A DNA stretch of 58,241 nucleotides from Desulfofundulus thermosubterraneus DSM 16057 (GCF_900142025.1 NZ_FQZM01000023.1:1-58241); one strand, 5' to 3'; positions 1 to 7,389 are shown, numbered from the stretch's first letter. Notes: generated from the letters alone by a model not told the origin. Numbers and translations are program-made.

Positions 1-55
1 GCTCATTGTCTCCTAATGCAAAATGTACTTTGTGAATATATACAGAACGTGAATG

Positions 56-77
56 CCTTGTGTCAGCAAGGTTTTTT
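56..77 (+). terminator. Possible weak terminator of an upstream gene
   Basis: A 5-bp stem (CCTTG/CAAGG) with a 6-base loop is followed directly by six T residues and a further T-rich stretch. It would end a plus-strand transcript entering from outside the window. The stem is short, so the call is weak. The rest of bases 1-115 shows no gene. Confidence 0.3.
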
Positions 78-115
78 CTTTTTTGGTCTATATAACTACT
101 GACCGGGGGCTTTTC

Positions 116-1555
116 TCATTCCGCAATGCCGGCCAGGTTTTTGGCCAGCTTTTTCTTTTTTTCCAGGTCGGTGAGGGCGTAGAGGGCCATCTTCTGGGCC
201 TGGGGGGATCCGGCTCCGTGCCAGGTGCCGGCACCGTGCAGTCCGGCGCACCAGTTCTGAATGAACTTGGCTATGCGCAACCTTAACCCGGCAGAAGCGG
301 CCGCCTTAAAAAATTTCTTCACGTAATGGGCCGTTTCTGTATTTTCCAGTTCCAACTCCGAGGGCATGGTCACGGCCATACCGCCCCCGATATCCCCGGC
401 CCACTTCATGATTTCCCAGAACCCATCGGCTACGGTGAGCTTGGCCACATTGCCGAAGATATCGTCCGGCTGGTAAAACCCCGAACCGGTCGGTTCTTCC
501 CGGCCTTTGACGGCGGCGGCAACGGAACAGGCGTAACAGGTTTCCCTGATCCGGATCATATCGGTAATTTTTTCAACAATATGCGGGGCTTTTTGTACGC
601 CCGCATACTCTGCCGCCAGTTGAGACGCTCCAATGATCAAATCGGCAAATCCAACTTTGCAGGCACCACCGCAATTCATGCGGTGGGTTTTGGCAAAGCG
701 GGCAATCAGCTTGCCGGTAAATTGAGTCTCACCACATAAAAAGACCCTCTCCCAGGGAACAAATACGTTTTCGAAAACCATGGTACAGGTCTCCCTCTGG
801 CCATACAGGGGGTTACCCAGGTATTTAACATCGGGCATTACTTCCCGTTCGGCCGTAAAGGGCGTGTACTGGCTGATATAGGTGATGCCGGGAGCACCGT
901 TGGGAACTGCAAAGGCTACGGCAAAGTTTTCCTCCCCGGGACGCATGGCCATGGTCGGGATGACCACTGTTTCATGGCAACCGATGGCCCCGCTCTGGCT
1001 TACCTTGGCTCCTCGTACCACAATACCGTCGGAACGTTTTTCCACTACGTGGACATAAACATCCGGGTCCTCCTGTTGCGCCGGGCGCTTGGTTCTTTCT
1101 CCCTTCGGGTCGGTAACGGCACCGCTTACGGCCAGGTCATTTTCCTGTAGATACTTGAGGTATTTGATAAACCGCTGGTGATAGTCCGTCCCCAGGTCCC
1201 GGTCCATTTCCCAGGTTACGCCTGCCAGAGCGTTGAGGGTATCCGCCCCCACACACCGGTAGTTGCATGTCCCCAGCATCTGGCTGGTTAAAAGGGCCAT
1301 CTCGGCCCGCATTTCCAGATCGTGAATGCTTTGGGCAATGTGCAGGCAACGGCTGACCCGCTTGCCGGTATAGGGCGATACGGCGGTCATAATCTCTTGA
1401 TATTGGAGGTCCTGGGCCAGTTCATACACCCGCGCGTTGGCCCGGACCACAGTCATGGTGGTGGGGTTTTCCAGGAGATTCACCTGCTTGCCTCCCAGGA
1501 ATATCCTGGGATTCAGCCCCCTCATGCTTTCCAGGTACTCCGCCGCTGTTTTCAT
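116..1555 (-). CDS. abfD: 4-hydroxybutyryl-CoA dehydratase / vinylacetyl-CoA isomerase homologue
   Basis: The 479-residue product matches the 4-hydroxyphenylacetate 3-hydroxylase/AbfD flavoprotein fold. In characterised AbfD, FAD and a [4Fe-4S] cluster dehydrate 4-hydroxybutyryl-CoA to crotonyl-CoA. The cluster ligands there are three Cys and one His; here C97 and C101 (TCNYRC) and H291 with C295/C299 (HRMNCGGAC) lie at the expected places, although His-to-Cys spacing is one residue longer than I recall for the clostridial enzyme. Their presence favours dehydratase over plain hydroxylase. The ATG follows a strong GGAGGTG site. The gene is divergent from cwlD, stands alone, and has a sigma-54-like promoter 55-70 bases upstream. 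No other 4-hydroxybutyrate or crotonyl-CoA gene is nearby, so the physiological substrate is inferred. Confidence 0.85.
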   Translation of the reverse strand: MKTAAEYLESMRGLNPRIFLGGKQVNLLENPTTMTVVRANARVYELAQDLQYQEIMTAVSPYTGKRVSRCLHIAQSIHDLEMRAEMALLTSQMLGTCNYRCVGADTLNALAGVTWEMDRDLGTDYHQRFIKYLKYLQENDLAVSGAVTDPKGERTKRPAQQEDPDVYVHVVEKRSDGIVVRGAKVSQSGAIGCHETVVIPTMAMRPGEENFAVAFAVPNGAPGITYISQYTPFTAEREVMPDVKYLGNPLYGQRETCTMVFENVFVPWERVFLCGETQFTGKLIARFAKTHRMNCGGACKVGFADLIIGASQLAAEYAGVQKAPHIVEKITDMIRIRETCYACSVAAAVKGREEPTGSGFYQPDDIFGNVAKLTVADGFWEIMKWAGDIGGGMAVTMPSELELENTETAHYVKKFFKAAASAGLRLRIAKFIQNWCAGLHGAGTWHGAGSPQAQKMALYALTDLEKKKKLAKNLAGIAE

Positions 1556-1609
1556 TGCAAAACACCTCCATAATCCCGGGGATTGAATTTTCTAACAACA
1601 CGAATTGGC

Positions 1610-1625
1610 AGCAAGAATTATGCCA
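1610..1625 (-). promoter_or_regulatory. Sigma-54 (RpoN) type promoter for abfD
   Basis: Read on the minus strand the bases are TGGCATAATTCTTGCT, a complete match to the sigma-54 consensus TGGCAYRN4TTGCW, with GG and GC ten bases apart. Transcription would begin near 1598, about 40 bases before the abfD start codon. An inverted repeat, CACGTC-N10-GACGTG (1632-1653), lies just upstream of the -24 element and could bind a regulator, though it is closer than usual for an enhancer site. Confidence 0.65.
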
Positions 1626-1787
1626 GGCTGGCACGTCCTCAAAAAATGACGTGGCGCGTTATTTGTCAGAAACTAGATCCTCCCTGGGCTTATAAATTTT
1701 ATAGGGATTGTAAACCTTAAGTGACAGTAGGCGGAATGAGTTGTGGACTCGGTTATTACCCGATATTAGCTTTTGAGGTGGAGAACC

Positions 1788-2510
1788 GTGTTGCACCCTG
1801 CGCCGCAAAGTTTTACCCGCATTATGCTCATGGCAGTTATTTTGGGTCTGGTTTATCAGGTGGCGGCCCCAGCAGCGGCGGCCCCTCCCGGTAACGCCCT
1901 GGCCGGGCGGGTAATCGTCATTGATCCCGGTCATGGCGGGGACGACCCGGGGACAGTGGGATGTCACGGCATTGTGGAAAAGGATGTGGCCATGGAAATC
2001 AGCCGGCGGGTGGCGGACGTTTTTCGGCAGGCCGGGGCCCGGGTGGTGTTGACCCGCGATGGAGAATGGGAACCGGCACGTGCCGGGGAAAGCGGTGGGG
2101 AAAGGATTGAAGCCCACGATCTGGCCCGCCGGGTGGAACTGGCCAATAAATGCGGTGCCCATCTTTTCCTCAGCATCCACTTGAATCATTTTTCCGAACC
2201 CGATGAATACGGGGCACAGGTTTTTTACCAGACCGGTTCCCAGGAAGGCCGGAAACTGGCCGAAGCCATCCAGGCGGAGCTGAACAAGAACCTGGTGGAT
2301 TCGGGGCGCCAGGCTTTGGCCGGTGATTTTTACGTCTGCCGCAACTCCCGCATGCCGGCGGTAATAGTGGAAGTGGGGTTTTTAAGCCACGAACATGAAT
2401 CCCGGCAGCTAACCGATCCCGCCTATCAGGAACGGGCTGCCCGGGCCATCCTCCGTGGTGTGGTCAACTACTTCCAGGGCGGCAAAGGGGAGGTGAAACA
2501 GCATGGTTAG
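1788..2510 (+). CDS. cwlD: Germination-specific N-acetylmuramoyl-L-alanine amidase CwlD
   Basis: This is an Amidase_3 family zinc amidase of about 240 residues, the size of B. subtilis CwlD. CwlD acts in the forespore to make muramic delta-lactam in cortex peptidoglycan. An N-terminal hydrophobic segment (signal or anchor) precedes the catalytic domain. Zinc and catalytic motifs are visible: DPGHGGDDPG, the Glu in GIVEKDVAME, SIHLNH, and VEVGFLSH near the end. I start at GTG 1788, five bases after GAGGTGGAG; a TTG at 1773 would overlap that Shine-Dalgarno sequence. The stop overlaps the next gene by 8 bases, so the two are translationally coupled. Confidence 0.9.
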   Translation: MLHPAPQSFTRIMLMAVILGLVYQVAAPAAAAPPGNALAGRVIVIDPGHGGDDPGTVGCHGIVEKDVAMEISRRVADVFRQAGARVVLTRDGEWEPARAGESGGERIEAHDLARRVELANKCGAHLFLSIHLNHFSEPDEYGAQVFYQTGSQEGRKLAEAIQAELNKNLVDSGRQALAGDFYVCRNSRMPAVIVEVGFLSHEHESRQLTDPAYQERAARAILRGVVNYFQGGKGEVKQHG

Positions 2511-3474
2511 CATTACCCGCCTGGCAGCTCTCCTGCTTGTTTTAAGCCTGACCGCCGGTCCCGCCGTCGCAGGCAATAATATGCCGGTGACCGGAGGACT
2601 TTCTCATCAACCGCTGCAGAACATTGATTACTCGCCTTTAAAAAAGCAGATGGAAAAATTTGTGCACGGCAAAAAGTCCACCTTTGCCATTTACTTCGAG
2701 GATCTGGCCTCCGGCGCCAGTTTCGGTATTAATGCCGATAAACCAATGGTGGCAGCCAGCACGGTCAAGCTGCCCATGGCCCTGTACATAAACGATTTGG
2801 TGGTGCAGGGTAAAATGCACTGGTACGACCGGGTGAGTTACCGCAAGGCCACCGATTATGAAGACGGTTCCGGAGTGCTGCGTTACGAAGCCAGGGACGG
2901 AGATACCTATTCCCTGCGCCTGCTGACCAATCTGGCCATCACCATCAGTGATAACGTGGCCTTTCGCATGCTGGCCAGGCACGTGGGCCGGCCGAATTTT
3001 TATGCCTATATGAAGGGGCTGGGCGGCCGTACGGTCTATCCGGGAGGGAAAAATTTGACCACCGCCCGGGACCTGGCCACCTATGTCAAGGCCACCCTGG
3101 ATTTCGCCCGGCGCCATCCGCAGGAAGGGCAGCGCCTGCTGGATGATCTGGTCCACCCGTTTTTTCATATCGGCTTACCGGGACTGCTTCCGCACCAGGT
3201 CATGGTGGCCCATAAGGAAGGGGATTTGGATGGGATAGCCAACGACTGCGGGGTGGTTTTTAGCCGGCGGCCTTACATCCTGGTGGTTTTATCCAGCGGG
3301 GTAAAAGAGACCCGGGAGGGTTTTGCCGATATCGCCCGGTTAAGCAGGATGGCTTACGATTTTCAGGAATCTCTCCCGGCGGCTGAAATATTCCCGTTAT
3401 ACCAATTACCGGTAAATGTTTCAGTAAAACCGCTCCCACCGGCGCGGTGCCGTCAGCGCGGAGCACCGGAGTGA
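2503..3474 (+). CDS. Exported beta-lactamase-like serine hydrolase, C-terminus altered by a mobile element
   Basis: The 323-residue product has a signal peptide (about residues 1-24) and a class A beta-lactamase/transpeptidase-like domain. The catalytic S-x-x-K is S86-TVK, the SDN motif is at 149-151, and a KEG triplet near 235 stands where beta-lactamases have KTG. Proteins of this type in spore formers are probably cell-wall or penicillin-interacting enzymes rather than resistance enzymes. It overlaps cwlD and precedes dacF. From 3412 the reading frame runs into a short inserted element, which supplies the last 21 codons (VNVSVKPLPP onward). Removing the element and one target copy restores CCG AAA TAA, so the ancestral protein ended ...LYQLPK. 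Activity of the extended form is untested. Confidence 0.8.
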   Translation: MVSITRLAALLLVLSLTAGPAVAGNNMPVTGGLSHQPLQNIDYSPLKKQMEKFVHGKKSTFAIYFEDLASGASFGINADKPMVAASTVKLPMALYINDLVVQGKMHWYDRVSYRKATDYEDGSGVLRYEARDGDTYSLRLLTNLAITISDNVAFRMLARHVGRPNFYAYMKGLGGRTVYPGGKNLTTARDLATYVKATLDFARRHPQEGQRLLDDLVHPFFHIGLPGLLPHQVMVAHKEGDLDGIANDCGVVFSRRPYILVVLSSGVKETREGFADIARLSRMAYDFQESLPAAEIFPLYQLPVNVSVKPLPPARCRQRGAPE

Positions 3475-3517
3475 GCGTGGACAACGCGGCACCATAGCGG
3501 GGACACTGAACATTTAC
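3412..3517 (+). mobile_element. Short MITE copy (106 bp) with 8-bp target duplication
   Basis: Left end GTAAATGTTTCAGTAAAACC and right end, read inward on the minus strand, GTAAATGTTCAGTGTCCCCG form terminal inverted repeats. The flanks AATTACCG (3404-3411) and AATCACCG (3518-3525) agree in 7 of 8 bases, as expected for an aged target duplication. The interior matches the right part of the large copy at 50501-50899 (shared GCGCGGAGCA, GAGTGAGCG and GACAACGC segments), so this is an internally deleted derivative. It lies across the stop of the serine hydrolase gene and ends 33 bases before dacF. Confidence 0.8.
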
Positions 3518-3550
3518 AATCACCGAAATAATGGTAAGGAGGTTTATCTA

Positions 3551-4720
3551 ATGTTCGTCCGGAAAATCCTCAGTACCTTGTTGATTTGTTTATTCACCCT
3601 GGCTTGTGCCTTACCGGCCTGGGCGGTGAAAGAGAAGGAGGAAGGCACCGGGGGTGGGCTGGATACTACCGCCGAATCCGCGGTGCTCATGGAAGCCCAT
3701 ACGGGCAAGGTTTTATGGGCCAAGAATCCTGATAAGGAATTACCCATGGCCAGTGTAACCAAAATCATGACCCTCCTTTTAGCCGTGGAAGCCGTGGAAC
3801 AGGGTAGGGTCAGTCTTAAGGACCGGGTGGTGGCCAGTGAAAACGCGTGGGAAATGGGCGGCTCCCAGATTTACCTTGAGCCCGGGGAAGAATTCAGTTT
3901 CGAAGAAATGCTTATTGCCGTGGCCGTAGGCTCGGCCAATGATGCCAGCGTGGCCGTGGCCGAGCACATCCTGGGGAGCGAAGAGGCTTTTGTGGAGGCC
4001 ATGAACCAGCGGGCCAAACAACTGGGTTTAAAACACACCCATTTTGTAAACTGCACCGGCCTGCCGGCCGAGGGCCATTACACATCGGCCTACGATATGG
4101 CGGTTATTTTACGGGAATGTTTGAAATATCCCCTTTTCCGCCGCATCTCGTCCATCTACGAATATGATTTGCGCGGTGGAAAGTTCAAGCTGTGGAATAC
4201 CAACAAGCTGCTCAAGTGGTACGAGGGCGTGGATGCCGGCAAGACGGGCTGGACCAACGAGGCCAAATATTGCCTGGCTTCTTCGGCGGAACGGGACGGC
4301 CTGCGGTTGATTGTGGTAGTCCTGGGTACACCCGAACCAAAGAGCCATTTCCGGGAATCCATCAAGCTTTACAAGTATGGCTTTGCCCGTTACAAGGCGG
4401 TAAACATCTACCCGGCGGGTGCTAAAGTAAAATCCCTGCCTGTAAGCAAGGGCGTCGTGGATAACCTGGATGTGGTGACAAAAGACCGGGTTACCGTGGT
4501 AGCACCAAAAGGGGAGGACCGGGGATTCACCACCCACCTGGAACTGCCCTCCCGGGTAACCGCTCCCGTAACCAAGGGGCAGCAGCTTGGCTTCTGTGTG
4601 GTGAAAAAGGACGGGCAGGAAGTGCTGCGGGTGCCTCTGGTGGCCCGGTATGAAGTTAAAAAGGCCAACTTGCTGCAGCAGATCAAAAAAGTATTTACAC
4701 GCCTGCACAGCGTTCGTTAA
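3551..4720 (+). CDS. dacF: D-alanyl-D-alanine carboxypeptidase, sporulation type (DacF-like)
   Basis: The 389-residue penicillin-binding protein has a signal peptide (about 1-25), an S11 peptidase domain and a C-terminal beta-domain (PBP5_C) before a basic amphipathic tail. The serine carboxypeptidase motifs are S68-VTK, SAN in AVGSANDAS, and KTG in DAGKTGWTN. In B. subtilis dacF precedes spoIIAA-spoIIAB-sigF, exactly as here, and its product trims cortex or germ-cell-wall peptidoglycan in the forespore. A clear AAGGAGGT lies 8 bases before the ATG. A hairpin just after the stop may separate it partly from spoIIAA. Confidence 0.88.
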   Translation: MFVRKILSTLLICLFTLACALPAWAVKEKEEGTGGGLDTTAESAVLMEAHTGKVLWAKNPDKELPMASVTKIMTLLLAVEAVEQGRVSLKDRVVASENAWEMGGSQIYLEPGEEFSFEEMLIAVAVGSANDASVAVAEHILGSEEAFVEAMNQRAKQLGLKHTHFVNCTGLPAEGHYTSAYDMAVILRECLKYPLFRRISSIYEYDLRGGKFKLWNTNKLLKWYEGVDAGKTGWTNEAKYCLASSAERDGLRLIVVVLGTPEPKSHFRESIKLYKYGFARYKAVNIYPAGAKVKSLPVSKGVVDNLDVVTKDRVTVVAPKGEDRGFTTHLELPSRVTAPVTKGQQLGFCVVKKDGQEVLRVPLVARYEVKKANLLQQIKKVFTRLHSVR

Positions 4721-4724
4721 AACG

Positions 4725-4756
4725 GGTGCCCCGGGACAAGGGGCGCCTTAAAATTT
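4725..4756 (+). terminator. Hairpin after dacF
   Basis: GGTGCCCC pairs with GGGGCGCC over a 7-base loop and is followed by TTAAAATTT, a weak U tract. It probably attenuates rather than fully stops transcription from dacF into spoIIAA. Confidence 0.5.
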
Positions 4757-4786
4757 GCATTTCGACAGAATATATGGTAACATTTA

Positions 4787-4816
4787 GCAGGAGAATGCCA
4801 CCCCGCCGTAGAAGTT
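4787..4816 (+). promoter_or_regulatory. Sigma-H-like promoter of the spoIIA operon
   Basis: GCAGGAGAA (4787-4795), 12 bases, then GTAGAAGTT (4808-4816) resembles the sigma-H consensus RnAGGAwWW / RnnGAATww with one mismatch in each box. The B. subtilis spoIIA operon is known to use sigma-H, which makes the location sensible. The predicted transcript would carry the 173-base repeat at 4858-5030 in its leader. Confidence 0.45.
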
Positions 4817-4857
4817 CTAAAACTGAAACCGTAAAAATTCGTGAAAACCCGTTTGTT

Positions 4858-5030
4858 GATACCGTTACAAAACCAATGGTGCGGGCGGCAGTCGTTGCTA
4901 AGGAGCGACCCAGCACTCACTAGAACAACGGCCTCGTTAGAATAGTTATTGAGCATATGTGACCAATGTACTCAAAAGAAGTACCTTACCAGTGAGTGCT
5001 GGGCCGCCCAGGTGGTTATGCTACAGTATC
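4858..5030 (+). repeat. Dispersed repeat copy A with nested inverted repeats, in the spoIIA leader
   Basis: The segment has three nested levels. Outer arms GATACCGTTACAAAACC (4858-4874) and the inverted match at 5014-5030 agree at 13 of 17 bases. Next, GGGCGGC (about 4883-4889) pairs with GCCGCCC (5003-5009). Innermost, CCCAGCACTCACT (4909-4921) is a perfect inverted repeat with AGTGAGTGCTGGG (4991-5003), enclosing 69 bases. Its left half aligns with copy B at 14549-14698. No 8-bp target duplication was found, so its ends are less certain than those of the short copies. The spoIIAA Shine-Dalgarno site begins about 10 bases after it. Confidence 0.7.
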
Positions 5031-5052
5031 TAAAACGCGGCAGGGGTGATCT

Positions 5053-5394
5053 ATGGTGGAACTGGATCTGGAAATCAGACAGGATACCCTGTTTGTCCGC
5101 CCGGAAGGGGAGCTGGACCTGGGGGTAGCCGATTTACTGCGCAATGCCCTGGAAGAATCTTTAAATAAAAACCCGGTGCGTCACCTGGTGCTCAATTTAA
5201 GCCGGGTCTCTTATATTGACAGTTCCTGCTTGGGGGTTATCCTCGGCCGCTATAAGCGCCTGGCCAGGGAAGGAGGCAGGGTTTCGCTGGTGGGTTTGCA
5301 ACCCCATGTGCGCCGCATTTGTGAGCTTTCGGGGCTTTTCCGGATCATGGGCGAGTATACCACGGAAGAAGAAGCTGTAGCCAGGGCCGGGTGA
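5053..5394 (+). CDS. spoIIAA: Anti-sigma-F factor antagonist SpoIIAA
   Basis: The 113-residue protein is a single STAS domain. The phosphorylation-site region YIDSSCLGVILGRYKRL is the SpoIIAA signature, with the phosphorylatable Ser in DSS. Unphosphorylated SpoIIAA binds SpoIIAB and frees sigma-F in the forespore; SpoIIE would dephosphorylate it. The ATG follows AGGGGTGAT. It is the first gene of the spoIIAA-spoIIAB-sigF operon, with 12 bases before spoIIAB. Confidence 0.95.
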   Translation: MVELDLEIRQDTLFVRPEGELDLGVADLLRNALEESLNKNPVRHLVLNLSRVSYIDSSCLGVILGRYKRLAREGGRVSLVGLQPHVRRICELSGLFRIMGEYTTEEEAVARAG

Positions 5395-5406
5395 GGGGGG
5401 ATTGCC

Positions 5407-5862
5407 ATGAAAGTGATTAACCAGTTAAAGATGGAATTTTTAAGCCTGCCGGCCAACGTAGCCTTCGCCCGGGTGGCTGTGGCCGCCTTTGCCTCCCAGC
5501 TGGATTTTACTTTAAATGACCTGGAGGAAATTAAAGTAGCTGTTTCCGAAGCGGTGGCCAATGCCATTGTCCATGGTTATGAAAATTCCCCCACAGGCAT
5601 CGTACGGGTGCTCGTCACCCTGCTGGAAACCGGGGTGGAAATCCGGGTGGAAGATAATGGCAAGGGCATTGCCGATGTAAAAAAGGCGCTGGAACCGGCC
5701 TATTCCACCGACCCGGAGCGCATGGGGCTGGGGTTTGTGTTCATGCAGTCCTTTATGGACCGCCTGCATGTGGATTCCAGCCCGGCCAGGGGAACCCGGA
5801 TAACGATGATCAAAAACATTAACAACCGGGGTGCAGCAGCAGCTTCCCAGGGAGGGCACTGA
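5407..5862 (+). CDS. spoIIAB: Anti-sigma-F factor and serine kinase SpoIIAB
   Basis: The 151-residue protein is a GHKL-type ATPase/kinase. The N-box EAVANAIVHGYEN and the G1 box VEDNGKGIADV are clear, and the later GLGFVFMQSFMD is the G2 region. SpoIIAB holds sigma-F inactive in its ATP form and phosphorylates SpoIIAA. The start ATG follows GAGGGGG. Its TGA is 12 bases before sigF. Confidence 0.95.
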   Translation: MKVINQLKMEFLSLPANVAFARVAVAAFASQLDFTLNDLEEIKVAVSEAVANAIVHGYENSPTGIVRVLVTLLETGVEIRVEDNGKGIADVKKALEPAYSTDPERMGLGFVFMQSFMDRLHVDSSPARGTRITMIKNINNRGAAAASQGGH

Positions 5863-5874
5863 GGTGACTGCCCC

Positions 5875-6657
5875 ATGAGTACCCGATTAGTGGAAATGAA
5901 TTTACCCCGCTTCCCCCTTTTGGGCGATGAAGAGATGCGGGAACTGCTGCGCCGTGCCCGGGCCGGGGACAAGGCTGCCCGGGAAAGGCTAATTAACTGC
6001 AATTTAAAACTGGTCTTCAATCTGGTCCGACGCTTTCAAAACCGGGGTTACGAACTGGAGGATTTGTTCCAGATTGGGTGCATTGGCCTGATGAAGGCTA
6101 TTGATAAATTTGATTTAAACTTCGACGTTAAATTTTCTACTTATGCCGTACCCATGATTGTAGGGGAAATCCGGCGCTTTTTGCGGGACGATAATCCTGT
6201 AAAAGTAAGCCGGTCAGTTAAGGAAACTGCCTACCGCATTCAGCAGGCCCGGGAGCGCCTTACCGGGCGGCTGGGCCGGGAGCCCTCAGTGGGGGAAGTG
6301 GCTGCGGAGCTGGGGATTTCCCGGGAGGATGTGGTCACCGCCATGGAAGCGGTCCAGGCACCTACCTCCATTTACGAAACTCTTCACCAGGACGATGGCG
6401 ATCCCATATACCTTTTGGATCAGCTCCGGGATGGAGATGAAGGGGAGATGCCCTGGCTGGATCATATTGCGGTGAAGGAACTGCTCATGTCCCTGCCCGA
6501 ACGGGATAGAAAAATCCTCATGTGGCGGTTCTTTGAAGACAAAACCCAGGCCGATGTGGCTCGGCGGCTGGGTTTGTCCCAGGTGCAGGTATCACGGCTG
6601 GAACGCCAGGCTTTAAAAAAGCTCAAGGAGATGATGCAGCCCGGGGAGGATGGTTGA
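5875..6657 (+). CDS. sigF: RNA polymerase sporulation sigma factor SigF
   Basis: The 260-residue sigma-70 family protein has region 2 (LVFNLVRRFQNRGYELEDLFQIGCIGLMKAIDKFD starts near residue 50), a region 3 helix set, and region 4 with the helix-turn-helix QADVARRLGLSQVQVSR. Order and length fit SigF, the first forespore-specific sigma factor. Likely targets in this window are forespore genes such as dacF. GAGGTGA lies 7 bases before the ATG. Its last codons overlap the left arm of the operon terminator, which a mobile element has split just after the stop codon. Confidence 0.95.
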   Translation: MSTRLVEMNLPRFPLLGDEEMRELLRRARAGDKAARERLINCNLKLVFNLVRRFQNRGYELEDLFQIGCIGLMKAIDKFDLNFDVKFSTYAVPMIVGEIRRFLRDDNPVKVSRSVKETAYRIQQARERLTGRLGREPSVGEVAAELGISREDVVTAMEAVQAPTSIYETLHQDDGDPIYLLDQLRDGDEGEMPWLDHIAVKELLMSLPERDRKILMWRFFEDKTQADVARRLGLSQVQVSRLERQALKKLKEMMQPGEDG

Positions 6658-6751
6658 ACCCCGGGTAACTGTTCAGTAAAACCGCTACCACCGGCAGTTG
6701 CCAACGCGGCACCATAGCGGGATCACTGAACATTTGCAACCCCGGGTCTTT
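6640..6751 (+). terminator. sigF operon terminator interrupted by a MITE
   Basis: CCCGGGG (6640-6646), inside the last codons of sigF, can pair with CCCCGGG at 6740-6746, which is followed by TCTTTTTATT. With the element and one target copy removed, this is an ordinary intrinsic terminator with a loop of about 12 bases. In the present sequence a second CCCCGGG lies at 6659-6665, so a hairpin forms without a U tract, and the U tract is about 80 bases further on. Confidence 0.6.
6665..6737 (+). mobile_element. Shortest MITE copy (73 bp) with perfect 8-bp target duplication
   Basis: The left end GTAACTGTTCAGTAAAACCG and the right end (minus strand GCAAATGTTCAGTGATCCCG) are inverted repeats. AACCCCGG stands on both sides (6657-6664 and 6738-6745) without mismatch. 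This is the clearest target duplication of the family and fixes the element boundaries. Confidence 0.85.
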
Positions 6752-6838
6752 TTATTGTTTCTTAACCGCATAAAACCCCTTTTTATCGTAGATAATAGCC
6801 TTAGCTGTTAAAAAAGTTTATCAAAGGGGGATGACTTT

Positions 6839-7033
6839 ATGCATATTAAGGTTTCGGAATTAGTCGGTGAATCACCCAACGGGTGGAAGGCCGCCGTCCA
6901 GGCGGCCGTGGACGAAGCCTCCAAAACCATCAGCGACATCGTTGGTGTGGAGGTGGTAAACCTGACCGCCAATGTGCAAAACGGCCGGGTAACCGAGTAC
7001 AAGGCCAATGTAAAGATTGCCCACCGGGGCTAG
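6839..7033 (+). CDS. Dodecin family flavin-binding protein
   Basis: The 64-residue product matches dodecins, small proteins that assemble into hollow dodecamers and store or buffer flavins. Typical features are the opening beta strand IKVSELVGES, a helix rich in AVQAAVDEASKTI, and the closing strands VVNLTANVQNGRVTEYKANVKIA. Length is normal for the family. AAAGGGGG precedes the ATG. It stands alone between the spoIIA operon and a small membrane protein. The last 26 bases of the gene recur, identical, at 7871-7896. Confidence 0.88.
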   Translation: MHIKVSELVGESPNGWKAAVQAAVDEASKTISDIVGVEVVNLTANVQNGRVTEYKANVKIAHRG

Positions 7034-7150
7034 CGGCAATAAACAAGGAAAATCAGCCTTTTCCGTGTTGCTCGGAAAGGGCACCTTGCAAACTCAATCC
7101 AGAACAGTCCAGTTTGAAACCCGGTAAAATCAAAGATTCTAGAACAGTTC

Positions 7151-7171
7151 GTTTGCAAACGGTTTGCAAAC
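7151..7171. promoter_or_regulatory. Tandem palindrome GTTTGCAAAC, possible operator
   Basis: GTTTGCAAAC occurs at 7151-7160 and again at 7162-7171 with one base between; each is a perfect 10-bp palindrome and the pair is itself nearly palindromic. A third, partial TTGCAAAC lies near 7085. The arrangement looks like paired binding sites for a dimeric repressor, but no cognate regulator is adjacent. Confidence 0.4.
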
Positions 7172-7210
7172 TCCCGCTGTGGGTAACGGGGAAAAAAAGG
7201 TACCGGAGAA

Positions 7211-7251
7211 CCAAACCTGCCTGTTTTTTTACAGGTGGGTTTTGGTTTTTT
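7211..7251 (+). terminator. Intrinsic terminator-like hairpin
   Basis: CCAAACCTGCCTGT pairs imperfectly with ACAGGTGGGTTTTGG across a T-rich loop and is followed by six T. It could end the dodecin transcript about 180 bases after its stop. Confidence 0.5.
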
Positions 7252-7389
7252 GGCACAATTTATCGCTGCCTGTTGAACTGCCCCAAATACAAAAGCCCGC
7301 CTACCATCATAGGGAATTCCCATTGGATTTTGTCGGTGCAGTCCGCGGTGTTCCGGTGGCCCTGGAGTGCGAGGGTTTTGTGTAATCTA

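Larger units (their letters stand above)
7034..7389 (+). other. Intergenic region with tandem palindromes and a terminator
   Basis: No gene is supported in this stretch of about 400 bases; the open frames found on both strands lack good ribosome sites and family features. It holds two copies of the palindrome GTTTGCAAAC (7151-7171), a terminator-like hairpin (7211-7251), and a sigma-A-like promoter at its right edge. Confidence 0.6.

Noticed and set aside
1734-1768. Sigma-G-like promoter before cwlD (GAATGA ... CGATATTA)
   Set aside because: The spacer is 21 bases, outside the normal range.
4726-4923. Open frame of 65 codons between dacF and spoIIAA
   Set aside because: It lies over a terminator hairpin, the sigma-H-like promoter and repeat copy A, has no ribosome site, and its product is unlike any family.
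4909-5003. Core hairpins as integron attC sites or CRISPR repeats
   Set aside because: The arms do not match attC core sites (RYYYAAC/GTTRRRY), and copies are widely dispersed rather than arrayed.
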